Shown in pieces: positions 15,713 through 23,851 of a stretch of DNA of 44,487 nt. The DNA is from Fuscovulum blasticum DSM 2131 (GTDB lineage Bacteria; Pseudomonadota; Alphaproteobacteria; Rhodobacterales; Rhodobacteraceae): assembly GCF_003034965.1 (NCBI RefSeq), contig NZ_PZKE01000018.1, positions 1-44,487 of the forward strand, given 5' to 3'. The notes under the pieces are model-generated. The model was given only the letters and a program-made list of their open reading frames with translations, was not told the origin of the DNA and ran no database searches. Each line of letters opens with the position of its first letter. Within the stretch, counting starts at the first letter, position 1. The position numbers and the translations under genes were made by a program.

Positions 15713-16744
15713 CTAGACGGCCAGGGGGGCAGGGCCGGTGGACTGGCCGATCACTAGATCGGCCTCAAGCAGGCGGGTCGGAGGCACCTCTTGCGGGTGG
15801 GCGATCAGGCCCAGCAGCATGTCGGCTGCGATCCGCCCCGCCTCTCGCACCGAGGACCGGGTGGCGGTGAAGATCGGCACATCCTCGCCGTTCTTCATGT
15901 AGGACAGATCGTCATCATGGATGATGATGCTGATGTCACGTCCCAGCTTCAGGCCATGTTCCTCAAGCGCGCGGCGGATGCCCATGCCAGAGATCATCGA
16001 CGAGGCCAGGAAGGCGGTCGGCGGTGTTGGGGAGGCCAGCATCCGTTTCGCGGCGCGGTAGCCGGAAACCTCGGTCATCTCGTTGCTGTCCATCAGCGCC
16101 GGATCAGGGGGCAGGCCGCGCGCCGTCAGCGCCTCGACATAGCCGCCGCGGCGGCGCATGGCGAAATCCATGAACTCCAGCCCGTTGACCAGCGCGATGC
16201 GCCGGTGGCCAAGATCGAGCAGGAAGTCTGTCGCGCGGTGAAAGGCGCGGCGGTTGTTCACATCGACCCAAGGGTAGGGCAGTGTCACGCCCGAGGCGCG
16301 GCCATGCACCACGAAGGGCAGCCCGATCTCATGCAGAAGGGCGATGCGGTGGTCTTCCATGCGGGGGCCATGCACGATGACGCCATCGACATTGCCCTTG
16401 GAGCGCAGCGCGCGATAGGCCGCGTCTTCTTCGTCATCGGGCACCACGGACAGAACCATGTCATGGTCGTTGCGGGAATAGACCTCTCCCGCGCCGGCGA
16501 TGAAATCGGCGAAGACGGGGTTCACGATCTCATGCCGGGTGGCCAGCGGAATGACGTGGCCGATGGCCATGGCGCGGCCCGTGGCCAGCCGGATGGCGCG
16601 GGCATTGGGGTGATAGTTGTGCCGCTTGGCGGCCGCCTTGACCCGCTGGCGGGTGACCTCGTTCACTTCGGGATAATCGTTGAGCGCACGCGACACCGTG
16701 GTGGGCGACAGGCCCAGCTTGGTGGCGAGTTCCTTCAGGTTCAT
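15713..16744 (-). CDS. aglR: LacI-family transcriptional regulator of the agl cluster
   Basis: The 343-residue repressor has an N-terminal LacI helix-turn-helix (LKELATKLGLSPTTVSRALN) and the hinge helix NARAIRLATG near 48-57. A periplasmic-binding-protein-like sugar domain follows (IGHVIPLATRHEIVNPVF onward). It is transcribed away from aglE and heads the leftward arm, so it likely represses both arms and itself through the palindromes at 16760, 16861 and 16911. The inducer would be an alpha-glucoside, glucose or a related sugar. The name aglR follows the conserved position beside aglEFGAK in Rhizobiales and Rhodobacterales. The start ATG lacks a strong Shine-Dalgarno. Confidence 0.9.
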   Translation of the reverse strand: MNLKELATKLGLSPTTVSRALNDYPEVNEVTRQRVKAAAKRHNYHPNARAIRLATGRAMAIGHVIPLATRHEIVNPVFADFIAGAGEVYSRNDHDMVLSVVPDDEEDAAYRALRSKGNVDGVIVHGPRMEDHRIALLHEIGLPFVVHGRASGVTLPYPWVDVNNRRAFHRATDFLLDLGHRRIALVNGLEFMDFAMRRRGGYVEALTARGLPPDPALMDSNEMTEVSGYRAAKRMLASPTPPTAFLASSMISGMGIRRALEEHGLKLGRDISIIIHDDDLSYMKNGEDVPIFTATRSSVREAGRIAADMLLGLIAHPQEVPPTRLLEADLVIGQSTGPAPLAV

Positions 16745-16759
16745 GGCTGATGTGCGCCC

Positions 16760-16769
16760 AAAACGGTTT
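16760..16769. promoter_or_regulatory. Candidate AglR operator near the aglR start
   Basis: AAACGGTTT (16761-16769) is an inverted repeat AAAC-G-GTTT in the LacI-family style, 16 bases upstream of the aglR start codon. Binding here would repress aglR itself. It resembles the two other sites in the same intergenic region. Confidence 0.5.
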
Positions 16770-16860
16770 CAATCGGATGAACATTATCGCCCCGGTGGCA
16801 GGAGTCAAAGCCATTCGCTTGCAGACAATCCAGTTGATGCAGGTCATTGCTGCGGGTGCA

Positions 16861-16870
16861 AAAGCGCTTT
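16861..16870. promoter_or_regulatory. Candidate AglR operator, perfect palindrome
   Basis: AAAGCGCTTT is a perfect ten-base palindrome with the central CG typical of LacI-family operators such as those of CcpA, PurR and AglR. It lies in the middle of the divergent region, 118 bases before aglE, where it could control both arms. Confidence 0.65.
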
Positions 16871-16910
16871 GAATTTGACTCAGAAGGGCGGATCGGCAAG
16901 GGTTTCCCAC

Positions 16911-16924
16911 CCAAAGCGGTTTGG
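16911..16924. promoter_or_regulatory. Candidate AglR operator upstream of aglE
   Basis: CCAAAGCGGTTTGG is a palindrome apart from its two positions flanking the central CG. It lies 64 bases before the aglE start and shares the AAA-CG-TTT core with the other two sites. Confidence 0.55.
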
Positions 16925-16987
16925 CGTCGATTCTGCCGCTTCGGGTGATCGCCCCGCCGCTGCGCGGGGAAACCGGGAGGGTTGCGA

Positions 16988-18334
16988 ATGATGACGAGGC
17001 TTTATGTCAGCGCCGCGGTGCTGGCTCTGGGGGCGCAGGGTGCGCTGGCCCAGGATCTGAAATTCCCCATCGGCGAAGGGGCCTTCAACTGGGACAGCTA
17101 CAAGGCCTTTGACGAGGCAACCAATCTGGAAGGCCAGACGCTGACGATCTTCGGTCCCTGGCGCGGGGAAGATCAGGTTCTTGTCGAAGTCATGCTGGCC
17201 TATTTCACCGCCGCCTCGGGGGTGAAGGTCAACTATTCGTCGTCCGAGAATTACGAGCAGCAGATCGTCATCGACGCCCAGGCCGGCAGCCCGCCCGACA
17301 TCGCGATCCTGCCGCAGCCCGGCCTGATCGCCGATCTGGTCAAGCGCGGCTTCGTCACCCCGCTGGGCGAGGACACGCAGAAATGGCTGGCCGAGAACTA
17401 TGCCGCCGGGGATAGCTGGGTCGGCCTGGGCAGCTATGCCGGGCCGGACGGAACCAAGGCGCTTTATGCCTTCCCCTACAAGATCGACGTGAAATCGCTG
17501 GTCTGGTACAGCCCCGAGAATTTCGAGGATGCGGGCTATGAAGTGCCGCAGACCATGGAAGAGTTGAAGGCGCTGACCGAACAGATCGTGGCCGATGGCG
17601 GCACGCCCTGGTGCATTGGTCTGGGCAGCGGCGGGGCGACCGGCTGGCCGGCGACCGACTGGGTGGAAGACCTGATGCTTCGTACCCAGCCGGCCGATGT
17701 CTATGACCGCTGGACCACCAATGAACTGGCCTTCAACAGCCCCGAAGTGGTGGGGGCCATCGAAGACTTTGGCTGGTTCGCCAAGAACGATGCCTTTGTC
17801 GCCGGGGGCGCCGCAGCGGTGGCCTCGACCGACTTCCGTGACAGCCCCAAGGGCCTGTTTACCTCACCGCCGCAGTGCTATCTGCACCATCAGGCCAGCT
17901 TCATTCCGTCGTTCTTCCCGGAAGGCACGGTCGTGGGGCAGGATGCCGATTTCTTCTACTTCCCGGCCTATGCCGGCAAGGATCTGGGCAAGCCGGTGCT
18001 GGGCGCGGGCACGCTGGCCTTCATCACCAAGGACACGCCGGCGAGCCGGGCTTTCATCGAATGGCTGAAGACCCCGATCGCGCATGAGGTCTGGATGGCG
18101 CAGAAAAGTTTCCTGACGCCGCTGAAGACCGTCAATGCCGATCTCTACGGCGACCCTACCATGAAGAAGATGGGCGACATCCTGCTGAACGCGACCACCT
18201 TCCGGTTTGACGGGTCTGACCTGATGCCGGGCTCCGTGGGGGCAGGCAGCTTCTGGACCGGCATGGTCGATTTCGTCGGCGGCAAGTCGGCGCAAGAGGT
18301 GGCCGACGCGATCCAGGCAAGCTGGCCCAAGTAA
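16988..18334 (+). CDS. aglE: Alpha-glucoside ABC transporter, substrate-binding protein
   Basis: The 448-residue periplasmic binding protein has a signal peptide (MMTRLYVSAAVLALGAQGALA, cleavage near 21). ATG 16988 is chosen because GGGAGGG ends seven bases upstream; a TTG six bases earlier is less likely. The body is a family 1 sugar-binding protein: FGPWRGEDQVLVEVMLAYF near the start, the PPDIAILPQPGL contact strand, and several tryptophans for sugar stacking. Length and start of the mature protein (DLKFPIGEGAFNWDSY) match AglE of rhizobia, which binds sucrose, maltose and trehalose. It is the first gene of the rightward arm, followed by a stem-loop at 18351 that may keep its mRNA more abundant than that of the permease genes. 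Confidence 0.92.
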   Translation: MMTRLYVSAAVLALGAQGALAQDLKFPIGEGAFNWDSYKAFDEATNLEGQTLTIFGPWRGEDQVLVEVMLAYFTAASGVKVNYSSSENYEQQIVIDAQAGSPPDIAILPQPGLIADLVKRGFVTPLGEDTQKWLAENYAAGDSWVGLGSYAGPDGTKALYAFPYKIDVKSLVWYSPENFEDAGYEVPQTMEELKALTEQIVADGGTPWCIGLGSGGATGWPATDWVEDLMLRTQPADVYDRWTTNELAFNSPEVVGAIEDFGWFAKNDAFVAGGAAAVASTDFRDSPKGLFTSPPQCYLHHQASFIPSFFPEGTVVGQDADFFYFPAYAGKDLGKPVLGAGTLAFITKDTPASRAFIEWLKTPIAHEVWMAQKSFLTPLKTVNADLYGDPTMKKMGDILLNATTFRFDGSDLMPGSVGAGSFWTGMVDFVGGKSAQEVADAIQASWPK

Positions 18335-18350
18335 GCGGGCGCCAGACACC

Positions 18351-18375
18351 GGGGCGGGCCGTCGCGGCCCGTTCC
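18351..18375 (+). other. Stem-loop between aglE and aglF
   Basis: CGGGCCG (18355-18361) and CGGCCCG (18365-18371) pair over TCG; four further pairs, two of them G-T, extend the stem to 11. The 114-base gap is by far the largest within the operon. Such hairpins after binding-protein genes commonly protect the 3' end of the upstream message or partly terminate transcription. Confidence 0.55.
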
Positions 18376-18448
18376 CTTGCAAGACCGGGACAACCGGCAC
18401 GCGGCCCGGACGCCGTCGAACTGTTTGCCAGTGTGGAGGGGACGCCAG

Positions 18449-19675
18449 ATGAACCCGGCCTTTCAGGCCCTACTTGTCATCGCTGTCGGTGTCGGCGGCT
18501 GTGTGGGCTACTTCTATCTTTCGAACCTGTTTCTGGACAAGGTGCTGTTCCCGGCCCGCGGGCCGCAGGCAGGCCGCAACATCAACCGCGCCAATGCCGT
18601 GCGGCCCTGGCTGTTCCTGTTTCCCGCACTCGCGCTGCTGTGCCTTTATCTGGCCTATCCGGTCTTCGCGACCTTCTGGCTGTCGCTGCATGGCAAGGAC
18701 GGCAGCTTTGTCGGGACCGGCAATTACACCGCGATGTTCCAGGAGCCGAAGTTCGGGGAATCGCTGCGCAACAACATGCTGTGGCTGGTGGTGGTGCCTG
18801 CGGCGGCAACGGGCTTCGGCCTTCTGGCGGCGCAACTGACCGACCGCATCAAATGGGGCAATATCGCCAAGTCGCTGATCTTCATGCCGATGGCGATTTC
18901 CTTCGTCGGCGCTTCCGTGATCTTCAAGCTGGTCTATGACAGCCGCGATGCGGCGGTGGCGCAGATCGGCCTTCTGAACGCGCTGTGGCTGAAGTTCGAG
19001 GGCGGGATCTGGTCGGTGCTGTTCCTGCGCGTTCTGCCGGCGGTGCTGGTGGGCGGTCTGCTGCTGGCGGTGCTGTGGGGCGGCTGGCTGCTGCTGCGCC
19101 CCGTGCTGGACGCGCGGCGGCAGGAGAAGCCCCTGATCAAGGCCGCGCGCGTTCTGGGCGGGCTTGTCGCGCTTGTGATCGCCTTTGAACTGGGCGTCTG
19201 GCTGCTGGGCGTCTTTACCAATGTGCTGCCCTATGGCCGTCCGCAGGCCTGGCTGCAGATTCCGTTCTGGAACAGCTTCTTCCTGATGGCGGTGCTGATC
19301 TGGATCCAGACCGGCTTTGCCATGGTGATCCTGTCGGCCGCGCTGCGTGGCGTGCCGGAAGACACGATCGAGGCCGCCATTCTGGACGGGGCCAACCCGT
19401 TCCAGATCTTCTTCAAGGTCAAGGTGCCGCAGATCATGGGCACCATCGTCGTGGTCTGGACCACCATCACCATCACCGTTCTCAAGGTCTTCGACATCGT
19501 GCTGGCCATGACCAACGGCCAGTGGGAGACGCAGGTTCTGGCCAATTACATGTATGACAAGCTGTTCCGTTCGCTGGACTGGGGCATGGGCTCGGCGGCG
19601 GCCATGGTGATCATGGCGCTGGTGACGCCGATCCTGATCTGGAACGTGTGGAACGCGCGCAAGGAAATGCGGTAA
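18449..19675 (+). CDS. aglF: Alpha-glucoside ABC transporter, permease (MalF-like)
   Basis: The 408-residue inner-membrane protein starts at ATG 18449 behind GGAGG. An extra N-terminal helix (MNPAFQALLVIAVGVGG) precedes the core, and the loop around residues 190-260 carries two additional hydrophobic segments, as in the AglF family. The conserved cytoplasmic EAA loop, which docks on the ATPase, is EAAILDGANPFQIFFKVKVP. It pairs with AglG to form the channel. The protein is about 100 residues longer than typical sugar permeases such as UgpA, mainly because of the inserted segments. Confidence 0.9.
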   Translation: MNPAFQALLVIAVGVGGCVGYFYLSNLFLDKVLFPARGPQAGRNINRANAVRPWLFLFPALALLCLYLAYPVFATFWLSLHGKDGSFVGTGNYTAMFQEPKFGESLRNNMLWLVVVPAAATGFGLLAAQLTDRIKWGNIAKSLIFMPMAISFVGASVIFKLVYDSRDAAVAQIGLLNALWLKFEGGIWSVLFLRVLPAVLVGGLLLAVLWGGWLLLRPVLDARRQEKPLIKAARVLGGLVALVIAFELGVWLLGVFTNVLPYGRPQAWLQIPFWNSFFLMAVLIWIQTGFAMVILSAALRGVPEDTIEAAILDGANPFQIFFKVKVPQIMGTIVVVWTTITITVLKVFDIVLAMTNGQWETQVLANYMYDKLFRSLDWGMGSAAAMVIMALVTPILIWNVWNARKEMR

Positions 19676-19688
19676 GGGGGCGGGTCTG

Positions 19689-20828
19689 ATGGACAATATT
19701 GCCGGCAAGAAACCCGCCCTTCTCTGGGCCGTCCACATCTCGGTCGTGGCGCTGGTGCTGCTTTGGGTGGTGCCCACCTTCGGGCTTCTGGTGTCTTCGT
19801 TCCGCACCGGCGACCAGATCGTCAGCTCGGGCTGGTGGCAGGCGCTGACCACGCAGGAAACCCAGCAGGCCGCCGTCCGCATCGCGGGGACCGAGGCCGA
19901 AAAGGACGGGGCCTTCGTGATCGAGGGCAACCTGTTCCCGGCCAAGGGCGTGGAGATCAGCCACTGGGGCACCTCCTCGCGTGAGCCCGAGGCCTTTGCC
20001 CCGGGCGAAACCGCGCCGCTGAACGATGGCATGACGCTGACCGTGCAGGCGGACGGGGCCTTCGTGCTGACCTCGCCCGTCACCACCAAGGACATGCGGT
20101 TGCCGCGGGTGTTTTCCACCGCCTCAAGCCCGCCGGAATTCACCACCCGGAACTATACCAACGTGATCTCGTCGCCGCTGGCGGGGCAGTCCATCGGGCA
20201 GGCTTTCATCAATACGCTGACGGTCTCGATCCCGGCCACGATCATTCCCATTCTGGTGGCCGCCTTCGCCGCCTATGCGCTGGCCTGGATGGAGTTTCCG
20301 GGCCGGGCGCTGCTGGTGGCCTTCGTGGTGGGGCTGCTGGTGGTGCCGCTGCAACTGGCGCTGATCCCGCTGTTGCAGTTCCACAATTGGATTGGCATCG
20401 GCAAGGGATACCTTGGCATCTGGATGGCCCATACCGGCTTTGGCCTGCCGCTGGCGATCTATCTCTTGCGCAACTACATGGTCGGCCTGCCGCGCGACAT
20501 CATCGAGAATGCGAAGGTCGATGGCGCCACGGATTTCCAGATCTTCGTCAAGATCATCCTGCCGCTGTCCTTTCCGGCGCTGGCCAGCTTTGCCATCTTC
20601 CAGTTCCTCTGGACCTGGAACGACCTTCTGGTCGCGCTTGTCTTCCTGGGCACCGGCAATGACCAGCAGGTGCTGACCGGCAACCTGGTGAACCTGATGG
20701 GGTCGCGCGGGGGAGACTGGGAAATTCTGTCGGCCTCGGCCTTCGTGTCCATCGCGGTGCCGCTTGTGGTGTTCTTCTCCATGCAGCGGTTCCTGGTGCG
20801 CGGGCTTCTGGCCGGTTCTGTCAAGTAA
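19689..20828 (+). CDS. aglG: Alpha-glucoside ABC transporter, permease (MalG-like)
   Basis: The 379-residue inner-membrane protein starts thirteen bases after aglF behind GGGGGCGG. The first helix (ISVVALVLLWVVPTFGLLV) is followed by a periplasmic domain of about 130 residues, rich in Asp, Glu and Thr, before the remaining helices. That domain is characteristic of AglG and may contact the binding protein. The EAA-type coupling loop is ENAKVDGATDFQIFVKIILP. It works with AglF, AglK and AglE in uptake of alpha-glucosides. Confidence 0.9.
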   Translation: MDNIAGKKPALLWAVHISVVALVLLWVVPTFGLLVSSFRTGDQIVSSGWWQALTTQETQQAAVRIAGTEAEKDGAFVIEGNLFPAKGVEISHWGTSSREPEAFAPGETAPLNDGMTLTVQADGAFVLTSPVTTKDMRLPRVFSTASSPPEFTTRNYTNVISSPLAGQSIGQAFINTLTVSIPATIIPILVAAFAAYALAWMEFPGRALLVAFVVGLLVVPLQLALIPLLQFHNWIGIGKGYLGIWMAHTGFGLPLAIYLLRNYMVGLPRDIIENAKVDGATDFQIFVKIILPLSFPALASFAIFQFLWTWNDLLVALVFLGTGNDQQVLTGNLVNLMGSRGGDWEILSASAFVSIAVPLVVFFSMQRFLVRGLLAGSVK

Positions 20829-20837
20829 GAGAGAGAA

Positions 20838-22457
20838 ATGACGTTGAAGAAAGACCCTGACTGGTGGCGCGGCGCGGTGATCTACCAGATCTATCCGCGC
20901 AGCTATCAGGATTCGAACGGTGACGGGATCGGTGACCTGAAGGGGATCATCCCCCGGCTGGACCATATCGCCCGGCTTGGCGCCGATGCGATCTGGATCA
21001 GCCCGTTCTTCACCAGCCCGATGAAGGACTTCGGCTATGATGTCAGCGATTATTGCGACGTTGACCCGATGTTCGGCACGCTGGCCGATTTCGACGCGCT
21101 GGTCGCCCGCGCGCATGAGCTGAACATCCGGGTGATGATCGACCTGGTGCTGTCGCATACCAGTGACCAGCACCCGTGGTTCAGGGAAAGCCGCCAGTCG
21201 CGCGACAACGCCAAGGCTGACTGGTATGTCTGGGCCGAGCCGAAGCCGGACGGAACGCCGCCGACCAACTGGCTGTCCATCTTCGGCGGCAGCGCCTGGC
21301 AATGGGATGCCCGGCGCGAGCAGTATTATCTGCACAACTTCCTGACCAGCCAGCCCGACCTGAACTTCCACACCCCCAAGGTTCAGCAGGCCTTGCTGGA
21401 CGCCACCCGGTTCTGGCTGGAGCGGGGCGTGGACGGCTTCCGGCTGGATACGATCAATTTCTACTTCCACGACAAGAACTTGCGCGACAATCCTCCGCTT
21501 CCGCCGCAGGAACGCAACGACCGAACGGCGCCCAAGGTGAACCCCTACAATCACCAGATGCACCTGTTTGACAAAAGTCGGCCGGAAAACCTTGAATTCC
21601 TGCGGAAATTCCGCGCCACGCTGGCGCCCTACGGCGCTGCGGCCGTGGGGGAGGTCGGGGATTCCGAACGCGGGCTGCAGATCATGGCCCAATACACCTC
21701 GGGCGGTGACAAGGTGCAGATGTGCTATCCGTTCGAGCTGCTTCAGCCGGCACGGGTCACGGCGGACGATCTGAAATCGACCTTCGACCAGTTGGCTGCC
21801 GAGGCGCCCGATGCCTGGCCCTGCTGGAGCTATTCCAACCATGACGTGGTGCGCCACATCACCCGCTGGGGCCTGCCCGACACCGCCGCGCGCAGCTATA
21901 TCGTGCTGCTGGCCAGCCTGCGCGGCTCGATCTGCCTGTATCAGGGCGAGGAACTGGGTCTGCCCGAGGCCGAGGTGGGGTTCGACGATCTGCAAGACCC
22001 TTACGGCATCGAATTCTGGCCTGAATTCAAGGGCCGCGACGGCTGCCGCACGCCGATGGTCTGGGTGTCGGACAATGGCAACGGCGGCTTTTCGACCGCC
22101 GAGAAGGGCTGGCTGCCGGTCGATCCCCGGCATCTGGCGCGCGCGGTTGCCGTGCAAGAGGGCGACGCGCAGTCGATGCTGGCCTATTACCGCAGCGTGC
22201 TGGCCTTCCGCCGGGCGCATCCGGTGCTGCGCGACGGCGACATGGGGCCGATCACCACCAAGGGCGACGTGGCGCAGTTCCTGCGCCGGGGCCACGAGAC
22301 GCTGTTCTGTGCCTTCAATCTGGGGGAAGGCGCCGCAAGCGTCCGCTTGCCCGAAGGAACATGGCAGACGGTGGGGGCCGAACTTGGGGCGGTGCCGGTG
22401 GAGACGGGGGAAATCCACCTTCCGGGCTGGGGCTTCGTCCTGGCGCGGCAAGTGTGA
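20838..22457 (+). CDS. aglA: GH13 alpha-glucosidase
   Basis: The 539-residue glycoside hydrolase family 13 enzyme has no signal peptide, so it hydrolyses imported substrate in the cytosol. GH13 motifs in order are DLVLSHTSDQHPWF (region I, near 102-115), GFRLDTINF with nucleophile Asp204, AVGEVGDSE with acid/base Glu272, and SYSNHDVVRH with Asp336. The N-terminal WWRGAVIYQIYPRSYQDSNG is the oligo-1,6-glucosidase/alpha-glucosidase signature. Similar AglA enzymes split sucrose, maltose, isomaltulose or trehalulose. It sits between the permease genes and aglK in the canonical EFGAK order, ten bases after aglG. A GAGAGA sequence serves as the ribosome-binding site. Confidence 0.94.
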   Translation: MTLKKDPDWWRGAVIYQIYPRSYQDSNGDGIGDLKGIIPRLDHIARLGADAIWISPFFTSPMKDFGYDVSDYCDVDPMFGTLADFDALVARAHELNIRVMIDLVLSHTSDQHPWFRESRQSRDNAKADWYVWAEPKPDGTPPTNWLSIFGGSAWQWDARREQYYLHNFLTSQPDLNFHTPKVQQALLDATRFWLERGVDGFRLDTINFYFHDKNLRDNPPLPPQERNDRTAPKVNPYNHQMHLFDKSRPENLEFLRKFRATLAPYGAAAVGEVGDSERGLQIMAQYTSGGDKVQMCYPFELLQPARVTADDLKSTFDQLAAEAPDAWPCWSYSNHDVVRHITRWGLPDTAARSYIVLLASLRGSICLYQGEELGLPEAEVGFDDLQDPYGIEFWPEFKGRDGCRTPMVWVSDNGNGGFSTAEKGWLPVDPRHLARAVAVQEGDAQSMLAYYRSVLAFRRAHPVLRDGDMGPITTKGDVAQFLRRGHETLFCAFNLGEGAASVRLPEGTWQTVGAELGAVPVETGEIHLPGWGFVLARQV

Positions 22458-22472
22458 AAGGGAGGGGTACGA

Positions 22473-23558
22473 ATGGCCGATCTGGTTCTGAAGGACGTCG
22501 AGAAAGCCTATGGCGAGGTCAAGGTGTTGAAAGACATCAACCTTGACATCAAGACAGGCGAGCTGATCGTTTTCGTCGGCCCTTCGGGCTGCGGGAAATC
22601 CACCCTGCTGCGGATGATTGCCGGGCTGGAGCGGATCACCGGCGGCGATTTCAGCATCGACGGCGTGCGGATGAACGATGTGCCCCCGGCACAGCGCGGC
22701 ATCGCCATGGTGTTCCAGAGCTATGCCCTTTACCCCCACATGACGGTGCGCGAGAACATGAGCTTTGCCCTGCGCATCGCCAAGAAATCGCAGGCCGAAA
22801 TCGACCAGGCGGTCGACAAGGCCGCGCGCGTCCTGCAACTGACGCCCTATCTGGACCGTCTGCCCAAGGCCCTGTCGGGCGGGCAGCGCCAGCGGGTCGC
22901 CATCGGCCGCAGCATCGTGCGCGACCCCAAGGTCTATCTCTTCGACGAGCCGCTTTCGAACCTGGACGCCGCCCTGCGGGTGGCGACCCGGCTTGAAATC
23001 GCCCAGTTGAAAGAGGCGATGCCGAATTCCACCATGGTCTATGTGACGCATGACCAGGTTGAGGCGATGACACTGGCCAGCCGCATCGTGGTGCTGGCGG
23101 GGGGCGGCATCGCGCAGGTCGGCACGCCGCTGGAGCTGTATGAACGGCCGCAGAACGAGTTTGTCGCGCAGTTCATCGGCAGCCCGGCCATGAACCTGAC
23201 CCCGGGAGAGGTGGTCGATACCGGGGCGCAGACCACGGTCCGGCTGGCCAATGGCGGCATTGCCGTTTCGGCCGTGCCGACCCAGGCCGCCGACAAGGGC
23301 ATGGCGGTGAACGTGGGCGTGCGGCCCGAGGATCTGGTCGAAACCAAGGGCGACCGCCTGTTCGAGGCCGAGGTCGAGTTCACCGAAGCCCTGGGCGAGG
23401 TGACGCTGCTGCATCTGAAGCGCACGGGCGACCAGCCGCAGGTCGTGGCCAAGCTGCCGGGCATCCGGTCGGAACTGCGGCGCACGCAGGTGCGGCTGAC
23501 CGCCGATCCGAAGAAGGTGCATCTCTTCGCGGGCGGCAAGTCGCTGCTGTACCGCTGA
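22473..23558 (+). CDS. aglK: Alpha-glucoside ABC transporter, ATPase
   Basis: The 361-residue MalK/UgpC-type ATPase has Walker A GPSGCGKST at 36-44, Q-loop FQSYALYP at 81-88, signature LSGGQRQ at 134-140, Walker B VYLFDEP and switch His193. The final ~120 residues form the C-terminal OB-fold (TOBE) domain of MalK-type subunits (NVGVRPEDLVETKGD), which in MalK binds regulatory partners. It dimerises under AglF/AglG to drive sugar uptake. It is the last gene of the rightward operon, with a strong AGGGAGGGG ribosome-binding site. Confidence 0.93.
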   Translation: MADLVLKDVEKAYGEVKVLKDINLDIKTGELIVFVGPSGCGKSTLLRMIAGLERITGGDFSIDGVRMNDVPPAQRGIAMVFQSYALYPHMTVRENMSFALRIAKKSQAEIDQAVDKAARVLQLTPYLDRLPKALSGGQRQRVAIGRSIVRDPKVYLFDEPLSNLDAALRVATRLEIAQLKEAMPNSTMVYVTHDQVEAMTLASRIVVLAGGGIAQVGTPLELYERPQNEFVAQFIGSPAMNLTPGEVVDTGAQTTVRLANGGIAVSAVPTQAADKGMAVNVGVRPEDLVETKGDRLFEAEVEFTEALGEVTLLHLKRTGDQPQVVAKLPGIRSELRRTQVRLTADPKKVHLFAGGKSLLYR

Positions 23559-23564
23559 GACGAG

Positions 23565-23696
23565 TTATCCGGGCCATCCCACAAGGCTGACCAGGCCGAA
23601 CCACAGCCCGCACAGCACCGCGCCCGACACCAGGCCGACCCAAAGGGTCAGCAAGGGCCGGGTTGGGAAAGGGGGCGGGGTCTGGCCATGCCGCAT
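23565..23696 (-). CDS. Possible small membrane protein (43 residues)
   Basis: A short opposite-strand reading frame lies just after aglK. The product starts MRHGQTPPPFPTRPLL and then forms one hydrophobic helix (LTLWVGLVSGAVLCGLWFGL) ending SLVGWPG. The proline-rich basic start and single helix look like a real small inner-membrane protein. There is no Shine-Dalgarno before the ATG, and I do not recognise a family. It fills an otherwise empty gap between aglK and the TDT transporter. It could equally be a chance frame in GC-rich DNA. Confidence 0.35.
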   Translation of the reverse strand: MRHGQTPPPFPTRPLLTLWVGLVSGAVLCGLWFGLVSLVGWPG

Positions 23697-23851
23697 GAAA
23701 GCATGGACAGGTTTCCGCGGCGCTAACATTGCAACGCTGTGGCCTGCCCGACAGGTTTGCGCGGTGGCCCGCCGCAGACGGATGCCAGTGCTGGATAATC
23801 CCGCGAATTCCTGCGAAACCTCGGGCCATGCCGCCGAAGGAGTGTTCTTGA

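Noticed and set aside
13762-15870. 702-codon plus-strand frame opposite glk and the GH1 gene
   Set aside because: It crosses gene boundaries on the other strand and shows no domain; the minus-strand genes are unambiguous.
20124-23522. 1132-codon minus-strand frame opposite aglG, aglA and aglK
   Set aside because: It is the exact shadow of three genes with complete catalytic motifs and has no recognisable domain of its own.
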